Shown in pieces: positions 1-9,629 of a stretch of DNA of 50,861 nt (position 1 is its first letter; each line of letters begins with the position of its first letter). The stretch covers positions 1-50,861 of the forward strand of contig JAHHGZ010000051.1 in NCBI GenBank assembly GCA_019359595.1. The letters run 5' to 3'. The notes under the pieces are model-generated. The model was not told where the DNA came from and searched no databases. It worked only from the letters and a program-made list of their open reading frames with translations. Origin of the DNA: Cyanomargarita calcarea GSE-NOS-MK-12-04C. Its GTDB lineage: Bacteria > Cyanobacteriota > Cyanobacteriia > Cyanobacteriales > Nostocaceae. Both the position numbers and the translations under genes were made by a program.

Positions 1-66
1 AAGCAGACAGAAGGGATGTAAGTATAAGCGAACTAATCGAAGAATGGGGACGGCGAATAAATTCGC

Positions 67-112
67 CCACGACTTACCCCCACGGATAAATCCGGGGGCT
101 ACCTCGTCGTGG
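67..112. repeat. Nested hairpin downstream of vapC
   Basis: An outer stem pairs CCACGAC (67-73) with GTCGTGG (106-112). An inner stem of CCCCC plus CGGA closes on a TAAA loop and pairs with TCCG plus GGGG. It lies just past the 3' end of the leftward toxin gene, so it could end that transcript, but there is no clear T-tract. It may equally be a dispersed cyanobacterial hairpin repeat. Confidence 0.5.
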
Positions 113-178
113 AAACATTGGTGTACACAGTTCATGTAGCTTACTTCTCGTAGAGATGCCTACTTAAGTGATAAGAGG

Positions 179-547
179 TTAATGTAAATTCAAACCTTCA
201 ATAAAGCGAAAATCTTTAAGATTCAAAGTATATAAATCAATCTTATGAACCAATGCCGTTGAAGCAATTAAACCATCGGGAATACTTAGTTTATGACTGA
301 GAGAGTAAGTTTCCATCAATTCAATGAATTGAGTAGATATCATAACATCAAACGAGAAAATATGAAGTAATGCTAAATGTTTTTTAATTTTATTTAATTC
401 GATTTTATTAATAGCACCATAATATAATTCAGCTTGAGTAATGACACTAACAGCTAATTGATTTAGCCCAATACGACGAAGCTCATAAATCACCCTAGAG
501 TTATTCTTATAGAACTCTATAAGAATATTTGTATCACATAAAATCAT
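179..547 (-). CDS. vapC: PIN-domain toxin, VapC family
   Basis: This 122-residue single-domain protein is a probable Mg-dependent ribonuclease toxin. The PIN-domain acidic residues are visible: Asp5 in MILCDTN, Glu40 in QAELYYG, Asp91 in IPDGLIA, and Asn109/Asp112 in the C-terminal LNLKDF motif. The length fits the family. Its ATG overlaps the stop of the upstream small gene by 4 bp, the usual translationally coupled antitoxin-toxin order. The catalytic set looks complete, so the toxin is probably functional. The RNA target cannot be read from sequence. Confidence 0.9.
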   Translation of the reverse strand: MILCDTNILIEFYKNNSRVIYELRRIGLNQLAVSVITQAELYYGAINKIELNKIKKHLALLHIFSFDVMISTQFIELMETYSLSHKLSIPDGLIASTALVHKIDLYTLNLKDFRFIEGLNLH

Positions 548-762
548 TCAACATCCTCTCGCCATGCTTGTTGACGAATTGACTCAGTAGTAACATTTCT
601 ATTTTCCCACAGCCCCGCCAAAGAAAAAAAATCTTGCTCATCAGATATAGTTGCCTTATCTTCCATTACTTCTACAGAATTAACAAAATCTAAAGCAGAA
701 AGAATCTTAAATAGCATCTCTGCTTTTTCCTTATCAGCCACTTGAACTATTAATTGTTCCAT
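544..762 (-). CDS. Putative VapB-type antitoxin
   Basis: This small acidic protein of 72 residues lies immediately upstream of the PIN toxin and shares the last 4 bp with it. The open frame extends to a TTG at 783, but the ATG at 762 (protein starting MEQLIVQV) is preferred. No strong ribosome-binding site precedes either codon. The N-terminal half could form a small alpha/beta fold. The C-terminal half (FFSLAGLWENRNV onward) resembles the toxin-wrapping tail of cyanobacterial antitoxins. The role is inferred mainly from position; no AbrB or RHH motif is obvious. Confidence 0.75.
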   Translation of the reverse strand: MEQLIVQVADKEKAEMLFKILSALDFVNSVEVMEDKATISDEQDFFSLAGLWENRNVTTESIRQQAWREDVE

Positions 763-889
763 ATTTGCGCAGTTATAAAACAAGACTACCCAAATTATAA
801 AGCTATATTATGTTTTGCTTACGGGAAGTTACGAAAATTACTCTTATTCAAAGGACATCTAAACAGAACTCAGAACTGTTTTGGACAAA

Positions 890-906
890 TTACTACAACG
901 TAGTAA
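890..906. promoter_or_regulatory. Palindrome TTACTAC-AAC-GTAGTAA upstream of vapBC
   Basis: This is a perfect 7-bp inverted repeat around a 3-bp centre, about 130 bp upstream of the antitoxin start. Toxin-antitoxin operons are usually autorepressed at palindromes, so it could be an operator. It also directly abuts the 118-bp repeat element and may be unrelated. Confidence 0.3.
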
Positions 907-909
907 ACG

Positions 910-1027
910 TTATACCAATTCTGTATGAAGATGCACATAATCAAGACCCCCCTGTAGTCCCCCCTTGGCAAGGGGGGACGGCGTAGCCGGGGGGTAATAT
1001 ATGCAGCTTCACAAAGAAACGGTATTA
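910..1027. mobile_element. 118-bp MITE-like element, copy 1
   Basis: This element is nearly identical to 10614-10731: I count one substitution over 118 bp. The ends form an imperfect inverted repeat (TTATACCAATTCTGTATGAAG against TAATACCGTTTCTTTGTGAAG on the other strand). The centre holds a strong CCCCCCTTGGCAAGGGGGG hairpin. It encodes no protein, so it looks like a non-autonomous element mobilised in trans. Any ORF through it is an artefact. Confidence 0.8.
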
Positions 1028-1140
1028 GTGATGCAGCCGTTTGAGCTAAAAAGCGCATATTGAATATTTTTTATGCATGCTAGTTTCAGTTTGACAGAAA
1101 GAGTGATCGCGCAACTGAGCAAAAATATATCAAAAACTTA

Positions 1141-4100
1141 TCAATCGGTATATAGGGGAAACTGGACGGTGAAGGTTGCCCCTTGTCCTTCACCCAGACT
1201 ATCTGCCCAAATTTGGCCCCCGTGCAATTCCACAATTTGACGGGCGATCGCCAGTCCTAACCCGAGTCCGCCAAATTTGCGGGTGGTCGATCCATCTTCT
1301 TGTCTAAAGTACTCAAACACGAATGGCAGAAACTCCGGATTGATGCCTTTGCCTGTGTCCATGACTTGAATTTGTGCGCAATCGCCAACTTGCATCAGGT
1401 GGACTTTGACTTGTCCGGAGGCTGGTGTGAATTTGACGGCATTGGATAACAAATTCCACACAACTTGCTGTAATCGTCCAACATCGCCAAACACAACTTT
1501 TACATTGGGTTCTAAAGTGACTTCCAGGTGAATACTTTTCGCTTCAATAGCAAGACGAACCGTTTCGAGAGCGGCAGTAATTACAAAGACTAAACTCACA
1601 GGAGTTGCATTCAACATAAGTTTGCCATGCATAATGCGAGAAATGTCAAGTAAGTCTTCGATTAGTTGAGCTTGCAGTTTGGCATTGCGTTCGATGCTTG
1701 CCAATGCTTCCATCGTTTTTGCTTCATCTAATCGACGACTCTGTAACAGGTTGGCCCAACCCAAAATTGGATTGAGGGGCGATCGCAACTCGTGAGACAA
1801 TACTGCCAGAAATTCATCTTTGAGCCGATTGGCAGTTTCCGCTTCTTGCCGTGAGGCTCGCTCTTGCTCAAAGAGTAAAACCCGTTCTGCTTCTAATTGT
1901 TTGCGATCGTTAATATCGGTACAGGTGCCAAACCACTGCACGATGTTACCCTGTTCATCTTTCAATGGAGTCCCTTGTCCTAGAAACCAACGGTATTCGC
2001 CATCAGCTCGTCGGAATCGGTACTCGATTTCATAGAAGTCTCCAGTCCTCACAGATGCCATCCAGCGATCGCTAGTTCGTTGTGCATCCAGAGGGTGAAG
2101 AATCGTCAACCAATCGAGGTTAAGCATTTGCTCAATATTTAACCCCGTGTAATCGCAAAATTGCTGGTTCACATATTCATTTTGTCCCTCAGTATTGGTG
2201 ATGAACACAAATTGCGGGATTGCTTGCGCTAAGGTTCGGTAACGCGCTTCACTGTCGCGGAGTGCAACTTCGATTTGTCTGCGATCGCTGATATCCTCCA
2301 CAAAGATCAGGATGCCGCCAATTGCTCCTGCACCCTCGCGCCACGGGCGAATTTCCCAACGCAGCCATTGTTGAGAGCCGTCTGCTAGAATAAATTCATC
2401 CTCATCGCACTTAATGATTTCTCCGCTCAATCCGCGTTGATGTGCCTGCCGCCAACGCTCAGGAACTGAGGGAAACACATCGTAATGCGATCGCCCAAGC
2501 ACTGACTCGATCGACCCTAAACTGTAAATATGGACCCATTGCTGGCTCACAGCGAGATATTGCATATTCAAATCGAACATTGCCACGCTTGCAGGGGCAT
2601 ATCTGACAAACAGGTTCAGTTTTTCTTCACTTTCCTGTAATTCCTGCTCGGCTTGTTTACGATCGCTGATATCGCTAAACGAGATTGCTACACCATCATC
2701 AATTTTGATAGTCACAATCCGAAACCAACCCGTGATGCCATCTGCTTCGTAGAACAACTCAATGTCGCTCGGTTGCCCTGTTTCCGCAACTTGGACATAG
2801 GTATCAAACACTTTAGTTTTATTACCTGGAACTACCGTCAACAATCGTTTACCCACAAGCGCTTCCACGGAGCGACCCATAAGTTCTGCCCCTTTTGGAT
2901 TGGCGTAAGTCCACTCAAAATCTTCGATCGTTCCCAACTCGTTGCGAATGCTGCGAAGAAGAATAAAGCCGTCGATTGCTAGTTCCTGTATAGCACGAAA
3001 CCGTTGCTCGCTCTCTCTTAGTGCGGCTTCCATGCGTTTGCGCTCCGTAATTTCCACGGCTACCACAATCACGCCAATAATATTGCCTTGCTCATCGAAA
3101 TACGGTGATTTAATTGATAGAAAAATATTTTCGTTGTCAAAGTCTCCGGCTTCCTCGAAGGTTTGGACTTGCCCGGTTTCCATAATTAGGCGATCGTTTG
3201 CCATAATCTGCCTTGCTTGCTCAACCTTGCTATGCAGATCGAGATCCGTTTTGCCAATCACTTCAGCAATCGGTTTATTCACCAAACAGCAAATTGCAGA
3301 ATTCGCAAAAATAAACCGTCCTTGCCGATCTTTTACGGCCAACAGAGTCGGTGTTGTTTCGCTAATTGTGTTGAGAACTGCGTTACTTCGGTAAAGGGCT
3401 TCTTCAATCTGTTTGCTTTCGTTGATGTTACGAAAATAAATTGCCAAGCCTGCCTCAGAAGGATAGGCATGAATGTCATACCAGATCGTGTCTGGCTCAT
3501 ACAGCACCTCAAAGTGAACAGAAACCTGCTCTGTCATTGCCCGTCGATATTGCTGCTCAGGCACTTTGCCAACCGACCAAGACCACACTTCCCAATGGGT
3601 TTTGCCTAGAGTCTCAGCCAGCGTCAATCCAGTTAACTGAACCGCTTTTTGGTTCATATAGGTGATGCGCCAATCGCGATCGAGGGCTACAAACGCATCG
3701 CTCATGCTTTCAAGAATGGTCGTCACGCGATCGTCTACTTTGTCGTGCAATTCTGCTTCAATTTCAGGACGCTCCTCTTGCCTCAACGTCGTGACCACTG
3801 CATATGGAGTTGTCGCGTTTACTTGAAATAGGGGGGTTGAGTTTAGGCACAACCACACTAACGTGCCATCAGGTTTATAAAATCCCAGCACCCGATTGAG
3901 ACAGGGTTGGCATGAATCTAGAGCCACGATTGCCGGGTCGTCACCTGTCGTAAAAGCCGAACCATCGGGATGAATTGTTAGACCAAGCGAAGTTCGTCCA
4001 ATCAGTTGTTTTGCACTGTATCCCAACAAGTCTTCTACGACGCGATCGCAGGCTTGAATGGTGCCGTCAGCTAACTGAAGAACCATTCCAGTTTCTTTAT

Positions 4101-4152
4101 CGACAGCCGATTTTGGTTCACTATCCTGAAAGGTCATGGCAATTTCAGACAT
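1141..4152 (-). CDS. Six-PAS sensor histidine kinase
   Basis: This 1003-residue protein has no transmembrane segment, so it is probably cytosolic. By eye there are about six PAS/PAC modules, starting near residues 20, 145, 256, 385, 510 and 640. They are followed by a HisKA dimerisation domain with phospho-acceptor His787 (SHELRSPLNP) and a HATPase_c domain with the N box (NLLSNAVKFT), G1 (DTGKGI) and G2 (GGLGLGLA). No receiver domain is fused and no response regulator adjoins it, so the partner is unknown. The ATG at 4152 is used; the frame extends one codon further to a TTG. Ligands of the PAS domains cannot be deduced. Confidence 0.93.
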   Translation of the reverse strand: MSEIAMTFQDSEPKSAVDKETGMVLQLADGTIQACDRVVEDLLGYSAKQLIGRTSLGLTIHPDGSAFTTGDDPAIVALDSCQPCLNRVLGFYKPDGTLVWLCLNSTPLFQVNATTPYAVVTTLRQEERPEIEAELHDKVDDRVTTILESMSDAFVALDRDWRITYMNQKAVQLTGLTLAETLGKTHWEVWSWSVGKVPEQQYRRAMTEQVSVHFEVLYEPDTIWYDIHAYPSEAGLAIYFRNINESKQIEEALYRSNAVLNTISETTPTLLAVKDRQGRFIFANSAICCLVNKPIAEVIGKTDLDLHSKVEQARQIMANDRLIMETGQVQTFEEAGDFDNENIFLSIKSPYFDEQGNIIGVIVVAVEITERKRMEAALRESEQRFRAIQELAIDGFILLRSIRNELGTIEDFEWTYANPKGAELMGRSVEALVGKRLLTVVPGNKTKVFDTYVQVAETGQPSDIELFYEADGITGWFRIVTIKIDDGVAISFSDISDRKQAEQELQESEEKLNLFVRYAPASVAMFDLNMQYLAVSQQWVHIYSLGSIESVLGRSHYDVFPSVPERWRQAHQRGLSGEIIKCDEDEFILADGSQQWLRWEIRPWREGAGAIGGILIFVEDISDRRQIEVALRDSEARYRTLAQAIPQFVFITNTEGQNEYVNQQFCDYTGLNIEQMLNLDWLTILHPLDAQRTSDRWMASVRTGDFYEIEYRFRRADGEYRWFLGQGTPLKDEQGNIVQWFGTCTDINDRKQLEAERVLLFEQERASRQEAETANRLKDEFLAVLSHELRSPLNPILGWANLLQSRRLDEAKTMEALASIERNAKLQAQLIEDLLDISRIMHGKLMLNATPVSLVFVITAALETVRLAIEAKSIHLEVTLEPNVKVVFGDVGRLQQVVWNLLSNAVKFTPASGQVKVHLMQVGDCAQIQVMDTGKGINPEFLPFVFEYFRQEDGSTTRKFGGLGLGLAIARQIVELHGGQIWADSLGEGQGATFTVQFPLYTD

Positions 4153-4467
4153 CAACTCGATATGAATCCGTTAATCTGGCTTGATTATTATAGTGTGCTG
4201 CTTGAATCAGTAATCTCAGAATCGCACAGACTTCATAATTACCTGACTGTTGGAATATTATCTATGCCTCCAAAGAGGTAATTTTTCGGGAGGCTACATT
4301 TCGGCAAAAAATATTTCAGATAAATTAAGACATATCACAAGTTAAGCTTGATTCTGATGAAGAAATGGTATGAATTCCCCCCATTCCTCATTTCCACTTG
4401 CCCGAACCAGCCAAGTTGCGTCAAAATAAGAATTAAGATGTTGTAACTTCTCTTAATAATAGCGACA
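4153..4467. other. Divergent intergenic region, kinase / FAD hydroxylase
   Basis: This stretch of about 315 bp lies between the leftward kinase and the rightward hydroxylase and must hold both promoters. I saw no convincing gene, repeat or strong palindrome in it. Confidence 0.6.
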
Positions 4468-5724
4468 ATGGCGCTTAAGCTGATTTCTCAAACCCTAACC
4501 CCTACCGAAGCAACGACACAAAAGCTGGGCTACGATTACGATTTGACGATCGTTGGTGGCGGGATTATTGGCTTAACCCTAGCCACTGCTTTAAAAAATT
4601 CTCCTTTGAGGGTGCTGCTAATCGAGGCGAGAATGGAATCAGCCGCAGTCGCCAAAGGACAAGCTTACGCTGTTCACATGCTTTCGGCGAAAATTTTCCA
4701 AGGAATTGGAGTTTGGGACAAAATACGACCCCAAATCGCTACATATCGCCACGTTCGCCTTTCTGACGCCGATTGTCCCGCTGTGGTAGAATTTGATACG
4801 ACTGATTTAGGTACGGAAGATTTAGGCTATGTGGCGGAACACCAAGCGCTACTGCAGCCTTTGCGCGAGTTTTTACAAGAGTGTCCCAATGTTACTTATC
4901 TCTGTCCGGCGGAAGTGATAAATATAGACTACCAACCGGAAATGGTCGCGATTAATATTAAAATCGCTGGGGAAATGCGGACGGTTCGCAGCAAATTGTT
5001 AGTTGCGGCTGATGGTTCGCGATCGCCTATTCGGGAAGCTGCGGGTATCAAGACTCATGGCTGGAAATATTGGCAGTCATGTATCGTCGCATTTGTCAAG
5101 CCCGAAAAATCTCATAACGACACAGCATACGAAAAATTTTGGTCTAGCGGGCCGTTTGCGATTTTACCTTTGCTGGGAAATCGCTGCCGAATTGTCTGGA
5201 CAGCACCCCACGAAGAAGCTAAAGCCTTGTGTGCCTTGGATGACGAACAATTTTTAGAAGAATTAACCAAGCGCTATGGCAATCATATGGGTAAATTGGA
5301 ATTATTAGGCTCGCGCTTTGTTTTTCAGGTGCAGTTAATGCAGAGTTCGCGCTATGTTCTCGAACGACTGGCTTTAATTGGGGATGCTGCACACAACTGT
5401 CATCCTGTGGGGGGACAAGGTTTAAATTTGGGCATTCGGGATGCAGCAGCTTTAGCGCAAGTCTTGCAAGAAGCGCAGGAAGCAGGTGAGGATATTGGTA
5501 ATATTAAGATTCTTAAACAATACGAACGCTGGCGGAAATTAGAAAACCTGACAATTTTAGGCTTCACTGATTTGTTAGATCGGGTATTTTCTAACAATTT
5601 CTTACCAGTGGTTGTGGTGCGTCGGATAGGTTTGTGGGTAATGCAGCGAGTCCCGATGTTGAAAGTGCTGAACCTAAAATTGATGATTGGCTTGTTGGGA
5701 CGGACTCCGAAGTTAGCGAAATAA
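4468..5724 (+). CDS. UbiH/COQ6-family FAD-dependent hydroxylase
   Basis: This is a 418-residue flavoprotein monooxygenase. The N-terminal dinucleotide-binding motif VGGGIIGLTLA lies at about residues 29-39 and is followed by the acidic strand end LLIEAR. The second FAD motif GDAAHNCHPVGGQGLNLG begins near residue 305, and the family DG motif occurs as VAADGSRSPIREAAG. Relatives hydroxylate aromatic rings of quinone precursors. Cyanobacteria make plastoquinone rather than ubiquinone, so the true substrate is uncertain and no gene symbol is given. The ATG is preceded by an A-rich stretch and no strong ribosome-binding site. The gene stands alone. Confidence 0.9.
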   Translation: MALKLISQTLTPTEATTQKLGYDYDLTIVGGGIIGLTLATALKNSPLRVLLIEARMESAAVAKGQAYAVHMLSAKIFQGIGVWDKIRPQIATYRHVRLSDADCPAVVEFDTTDLGTEDLGYVAEHQALLQPLREFLQECPNVTYLCPAEVINIDYQPEMVAINIKIAGEMRTVRSKLLVAADGSRSPIREAAGIKTHGWKYWQSCIVAFVKPEKSHNDTAYEKFWSSGPFAILPLLGNRCRIVWTAPHEEAKALCALDDEQFLEELTKRYGNHMGKLELLGSRFVFQVQLMQSSRYVLERLALIGDAAHNCHPVGGQGLNLGIRDAAALAQVLQEAQEAGEDIGNIKILKQYERWRKLENLTILGFTDLLDRVFSNNFLPVVVVRRIGLWVMQRVPMLKVLNLKLMIGLLGRTPKLAK

Positions 5725-6181
5725 TAAATCCATAGGATGTAAAATTTCCACTCACAATGTTTAACTTTGCCGTGAACGCTCATTTCACAGCGATAAGCTC
5801 AAACCTGTTAAAACTCACATCTTGCACCAATGTCAGGAAGCCCAGAAATAAATTACCCTTCGGGATGCCTTCGGCTACACAGCGACAAACCTAAACACAT
5901 TTTAACTGAGATATTGCACCATTCTCAATAAGCCCAGAATCCGCCCTGAAATAAATTACCCTTCGGCTACACAGCAGAAGCTTAAGTAAGCGGTCATCTT
6001 ACTAAATAAGCTTTTTAACCCATTTTAATGGGTTTAAGCTATTAGCCCGTTCGCGCAGCGTCCCGAAGGGATATTTTAATTCAGGGCTATTTATCGGGTA
6101 GGTGGAAGATTTACCTCAAGATTGATTCTGTAGAGGATGCAAAATTTCCACCCACAATCTTTAACCAAAGTTCTAACGTCC
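5725..6181. repeat. Repeat-rich intergenic region related to the 193-bp hairpin element
   Basis: No gene was found. Two degenerate direct copies of a segment containing AAATTACCCTTCGG and GGCTACACAGC occur at about 5847-5885 and 5950-5970. The part from about 5980 to 6091 contains AGCGGTCATC, a hairpin TTTAACCCATTTTAATGGG and the end block ATATTTTAATTCAGGGCT. It matches the inner part of the element at 47818-48010 on the opposite strand. The block containing AGCCCGTTCGCGCAG also recurs near 33969. Confidence 0.7.
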
Positions 6182-6955
6182 CTATTTCCCCTGTTCCTTA
6201 TCTTTAATAGAGTCTGACAAATTCCTCGCCAAATTCATAAAATCCGAAGGTATCATCACCAAGGTAGTTGTATTATTTTCTGCACCAATTTCTGTCAGCA
6301 TCTGCAATCGTCGTAATTCCATTGCGGCTGGGTTGTTCATAATTAATTGAGAAGCTTCTGCTAATTTAATCGAGGCTTCTTGTTCTGCCGAAGCTTTAAT
6401 AATCCGGGCACGCTTTTCTCGAATTGCTTCCGCTTCTTTTGCCATTGCCCGTTGCATCGAAGCAGGAATTTCGACATCTTTCATTTCTACCCGTTCGATG
6501 ACAACTCCCCAAGCCTCAGTAATTTCGTCTACAATTTCTTGAACTTTGATGTTGATTTTGTCACGATTTTGTAAAACATCATCCAAAATATTTTGACCAA
6601 CAACATTTCTTAATGTAGTTAAAGCAATTTGATAGACAGCCAACTGATAATTTTCTACCTTGTTGATCGCTTTGGCAGGGTCAAGAATCCGATAATATAA
6701 AACGGCGTTAACTTTAATTGTGACACTATCAGCAGTAATGGTTTCTTGCGGTTCAATATTCACCGTTTTGGTGCGAATATCTATTTGGGTTTTTTGATCG
6801 ATAATCGGTAATATCCAATATAATCCTGGTCCTCTGGTACCGCTGGTTCTACCGAGACGAAAAATAACTCCACGCTGATATTCTCGGTCTAATTTCAATC
6901 CAGAAATACTGAGAAGAATTGTGAAGGCAAAAAAAGCTCCTATAAGTGTTCCCAT
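6182..6955 (-). CDS. Slipin, SPFH/band 7 family membrane protein
   Basis: This is a 257-residue stomatin-like protein. An N-terminal hydrophobic hairpin (about residues 3-21) is followed by the hallmark RGVIFRLGR and GPGLYWILP motifs, then the band-7 core with RTKTVNI and VNAVLYYRI. A long alanine- and charge-rich helix follows (MAKEAEAIREKRARII). Such proteins form oligomeric scaffolds in membrane microdomains. The NfeD-type partner protease often found beside bacterial slipins is not adjacent here. The ATG at 6955 fits the family start. Confidence 0.93.
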   Translation of the reverse strand: MGTLIGAFFAFTILLSISGLKLDREYQRGVIFRLGRTSGTRGPGLYWILPIIDQKTQIDIRTKTVNIEPQETITADSVTIKVNAVLYYRILDPAKAINKVENYQLAVYQIALTTLRNVVGQNILDDVLQNRDKINIKVQEIVDEITEAWGVVIERVEMKDVEIPASMQRAMAKEAEAIREKRARIIKASAEQEASIKLAEASQLIMNNPAAMELRRLQMLTEIGAENNTTTLVMIPSDFMNLARNLSDSIKDKEQGK

Positions 6956-7180
6956 AAGTCATCTCGCTGAAGTTATATAAATAATTTTAGTCTGCGGATA
7001 GACGCAATGTTACAATTATTCAAATAGCCTTTACCAAATATTTATCATCTTGTCAATAATTATTTAGTAAATTTACGGGTGTTGCTGAGAAATAAAAAAC
7101 AAAAAGTAAAAAGTGGTAATCCTGACCGCGTGAAATGCTAGAGTTTCAACTAATTCATATGAAGTTTTCAGCGGGTATCC

Positions 7181-9370
7181 ATGCTGAAGAAGCGACAAAA
7201 AAAGCAAATTTCTCTGATTGCAGGTGCAGGATTGTGTGCCTTCTTAGCTGGTGGAATGGTAGCAGCACCCCAGATTGGCAAATCTTTGGGTCAATGGCTA
7301 AAACTAGGCAAAAATCAGCCGGAGCAGCTATCGGAGGCGACTGTTGCCAAATCGGTAGCACTATCACTCGTTATACAATCCCCACAAGAACGAGCAGCAA
7401 AATTAGGAGAGCTAGCCAAAGGATCGCAATCGCCGGACAAGAATCGCGCTCGTTATCTTTTGGCGAGCGACTTGATCGAGCAAAAGGATGCTAAGGGGGC
7501 GCTGAAGTTACTGGATGGGTTGGAGAACGATTATCCACTCCTAGCACCTTACATTTTGTTGAAAAGGGCACAGGCACACGACTTAGCCAAGGAAGACGGT
7601 AAAGCCTCCGACCTCAGGCAGGAAGTGGTCAAACGCTATTCCAAAGAAGCTGCCAGCGTCAAAGCTCTATATCTGATTGGACTGCCGGAATTTCAGGATA
7701 AAGCGATCGCGGGATTTCCTTCCAATCCGCTCACCTGGGAAATTATCAAAAAGCGGTTGGAGGGAAACCCAAATCAGCCGCAATTGCAGTTAGCGTTGGC
7801 AAAATTTGCTTATGACCAACCAGGAATTATTCCTGTATTAGACCAGCTGACGGCGAGTCCAAACCTCAAACCGGAAGAGTGGGAAGTCATTGCCACAGCC
7901 TACTGGGAAAACAGTGAATTTGGTAAAGCTTCCTATTCTTATACCAAAGCGAACCGTACAGCCCAAAATCTCTACCGGACTGCGAGAGGATTGCAGGTAG
8001 GCGGACAAAATGAGCAAGCTATGGCTATCTATCAACAACAGCTTCAGGAATTCCCTGAAGCTAGAGAAACAGCTACAGCCTTAATGCGGATGGCAGAAAT
8101 TCAAAAAGTCCGTAAAGATGCCATACCTTATTTAGACCAAGTAGTTGCAAAATTCCCTGACAAAGCCGGTACCGCGCTCCTCGAAAAAGCAAAAATCTTG
8201 GAATCCCAAAAGGATGCAAAAGGTGCTGAAGCAGCGCGGCAATTACTCATCACCAAATATGGCAGTACAGAGGAAGCTGCGGAGTATCGCTGGAAAATCG
8301 CCCAAAATAAAGCCAAAGCCAAAGATTTCAAAGCGGCATGGCAATGGGCAGAACCAATTCCGACCAAAAACCCCGACAGCATTTTGGCACCCAGGGCTGG
8401 TTTTTGGGTAGGTAAATGGGCAACTAAACTTGGCAAAAAAGCAGAAGCGAAAACTGCTTATGAGTATGTCATCAGTCAGTTTCCTTACTCATACTATGCA
8501 TGGCGGTCTGCGGCAATTCTCGGACTGAATGTTGGTAATTTTAACAACGTGCGCCAGTTGACTCCGGAACTAGTACCACTCCAGCGTCCAGTCCCAACCG
8601 CTGGTTCTGAGACTTTTAAAGAATTGTATCTGCTTGGTCAAGACCGAGATGCTTGGTTGCAATGGCAAACAGAATTTCAGAACAAAATGCAGCCAACAGT
8701 CGCAGAACAATTTACCGAAGGCTTAATGCGATTGGCGAATGGCGAAAATTTGCTGGGAATTGCGAAAATTTCTAAGCTCGAAGACCGAGAAACACCAGAA
8801 GAACAAGCTGAGTATCACAATCTCAACAAGCAGATAACTTACTGGCAAGCCCGTTACCCATTTCCGTATTTCAATGACATTCAAAAGTGGTCAGCCGAAC
8901 GGAAAATCAATCCTTTGTTAGTAACCGCACTAATGCGTCAGGAGTCCCGCTTTGAGACAAAAGCCAAATCGGTAGTAGGTGCCACAGGTTTAATGCAAGT
9001 CATGCCCGCAACTGCAAAATGGATTGCCCCACAAATCAAATTGGAGAAATACGATTTAGAAAATCCCAACGATAACATCAAATTGGGTACATGGTTTTTG
9101 GATTTTACCCACCAGCAATATAAGAACAACTCAATGTTAGCGATCGCCAGTTATAATGCTGGGCCAGGTAATGTCTCCAAATGGCTCAAAGACGTTGAGA
9201 AAAACGACCCTGATGAATTTGTGGAAAATAACATTCCCTTCGAGGAAACCCAAGGATACGTCCGCCAAGTATTTGGTAACTACTGGAATTATCTGAGACT
9301 TTACAACCCAGAAATTTCACAAGTAGTATCAAAATACTCGGCGGAACATCCGCAATTACCACAGCAGTGA
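7181..9370 (+). CDS. Slt70-like soluble lytic murein transglycosylase
   Basis: This 729-residue envelope enzyme should cleave peptidoglycan glycan strands with formation of 1,6-anhydro ends. A basic N-terminus and hydrophobic segment (about residues 11-30) act as signal peptide or anchor. A long alpha-helical superhelix of TPR-like repeats fills about residues 60-540. The C-terminal SLT domain carries catalytic Glu588 in MRQESRFE, then GATGLMQVMPATA and AIASYNAGPGNV. All core motifs are intact. No good ribosome-binding site precedes the ATG. The gene is monocistronic and is followed by a small heptamer repeat. Confidence 0.95.
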   Translation: MLKKRQKKQISLIAGAGLCAFLAGGMVAAPQIGKSLGQWLKLGKNQPEQLSEATVAKSVALSLVIQSPQERAAKLGELAKGSQSPDKNRARYLLASDLIEQKDAKGALKLLDGLENDYPLLAPYILLKRAQAHDLAKEDGKASDLRQEVVKRYSKEAASVKALYLIGLPEFQDKAIAGFPSNPLTWEIIKKRLEGNPNQPQLQLALAKFAYDQPGIIPVLDQLTASPNLKPEEWEVIATAYWENSEFGKASYSYTKANRTAQNLYRTARGLQVGGQNEQAMAIYQQQLQEFPEARETATALMRMAEIQKVRKDAIPYLDQVVAKFPDKAGTALLEKAKILESQKDAKGAEAARQLLITKYGSTEEAAEYRWKIAQNKAKAKDFKAAWQWAEPIPTKNPDSILAPRAGFWVGKWATKLGKKAEAKTAYEYVISQFPYSYYAWRSAAILGLNVGNFNNVRQLTPELVPLQRPVPTAGSETFKELYLLGQDRDAWLQWQTEFQNKMQPTVAEQFTEGLMRLANGENLLGIAKISKLEDRETPEEQAEYHNLNKQITYWQARYPFPYFNDIQKWSAERKINPLLVTALMRQESRFETKAKSVVGATGLMQVMPATAKWIAPQIKLEKYDLENPNDNIKLGTWFLDFTHQQYKNNSMLAIASYNAGPGNVSKWLKDVEKNDPDEFVENNIPFEETQGYVRQVFGNYWNYLRLYNPEISQVVSKYSAEHPQLPQQ

Positions 9371-9376
9371 TCGAAA

Positions 9377-9404
9377 GAGTTAGGAGTTAGGAGTTAGGAG
9401 TTAG
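9377..9404 (+). repeat. GAGTTAG heptamer array (4 units)
   Basis: Four perfect tandem copies of GAGTTAG lie just after the transglycosylase stop. This is a short tandemly repeated repetitive (STRR-like) array typical of filamentous cyanobacteria. Related heptamers occur near 13018-13056 and 36262-36288. Confidence 0.85.
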
Positions 9405-9629
9405 GAATTGACAAGTCTTAACTCTTCCACTCTTCACTCTTAATTCCTAACTTTCTTGGTTTTTCAGTTTAAACCATGAGCGACGCATTTTGGTAGAATA
9501 AAAGGCTGTCCGCATAAGTCGAACGGAAAGAAACTTGAGTAATGTAGCGACTACATCTTTCGAGTCACTAAGTATAGAATATATCCTTAATACTTTAGAT
9601 GAATAATTGAAGTGTAATCAATCTAAAGT

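Noticed and set aside
870-1058. 62-codon minus-strand frame
   Set aside because: It runs through the 118-bp MITE and its hairpin, with arginine/proline-rich composition from the repeat.
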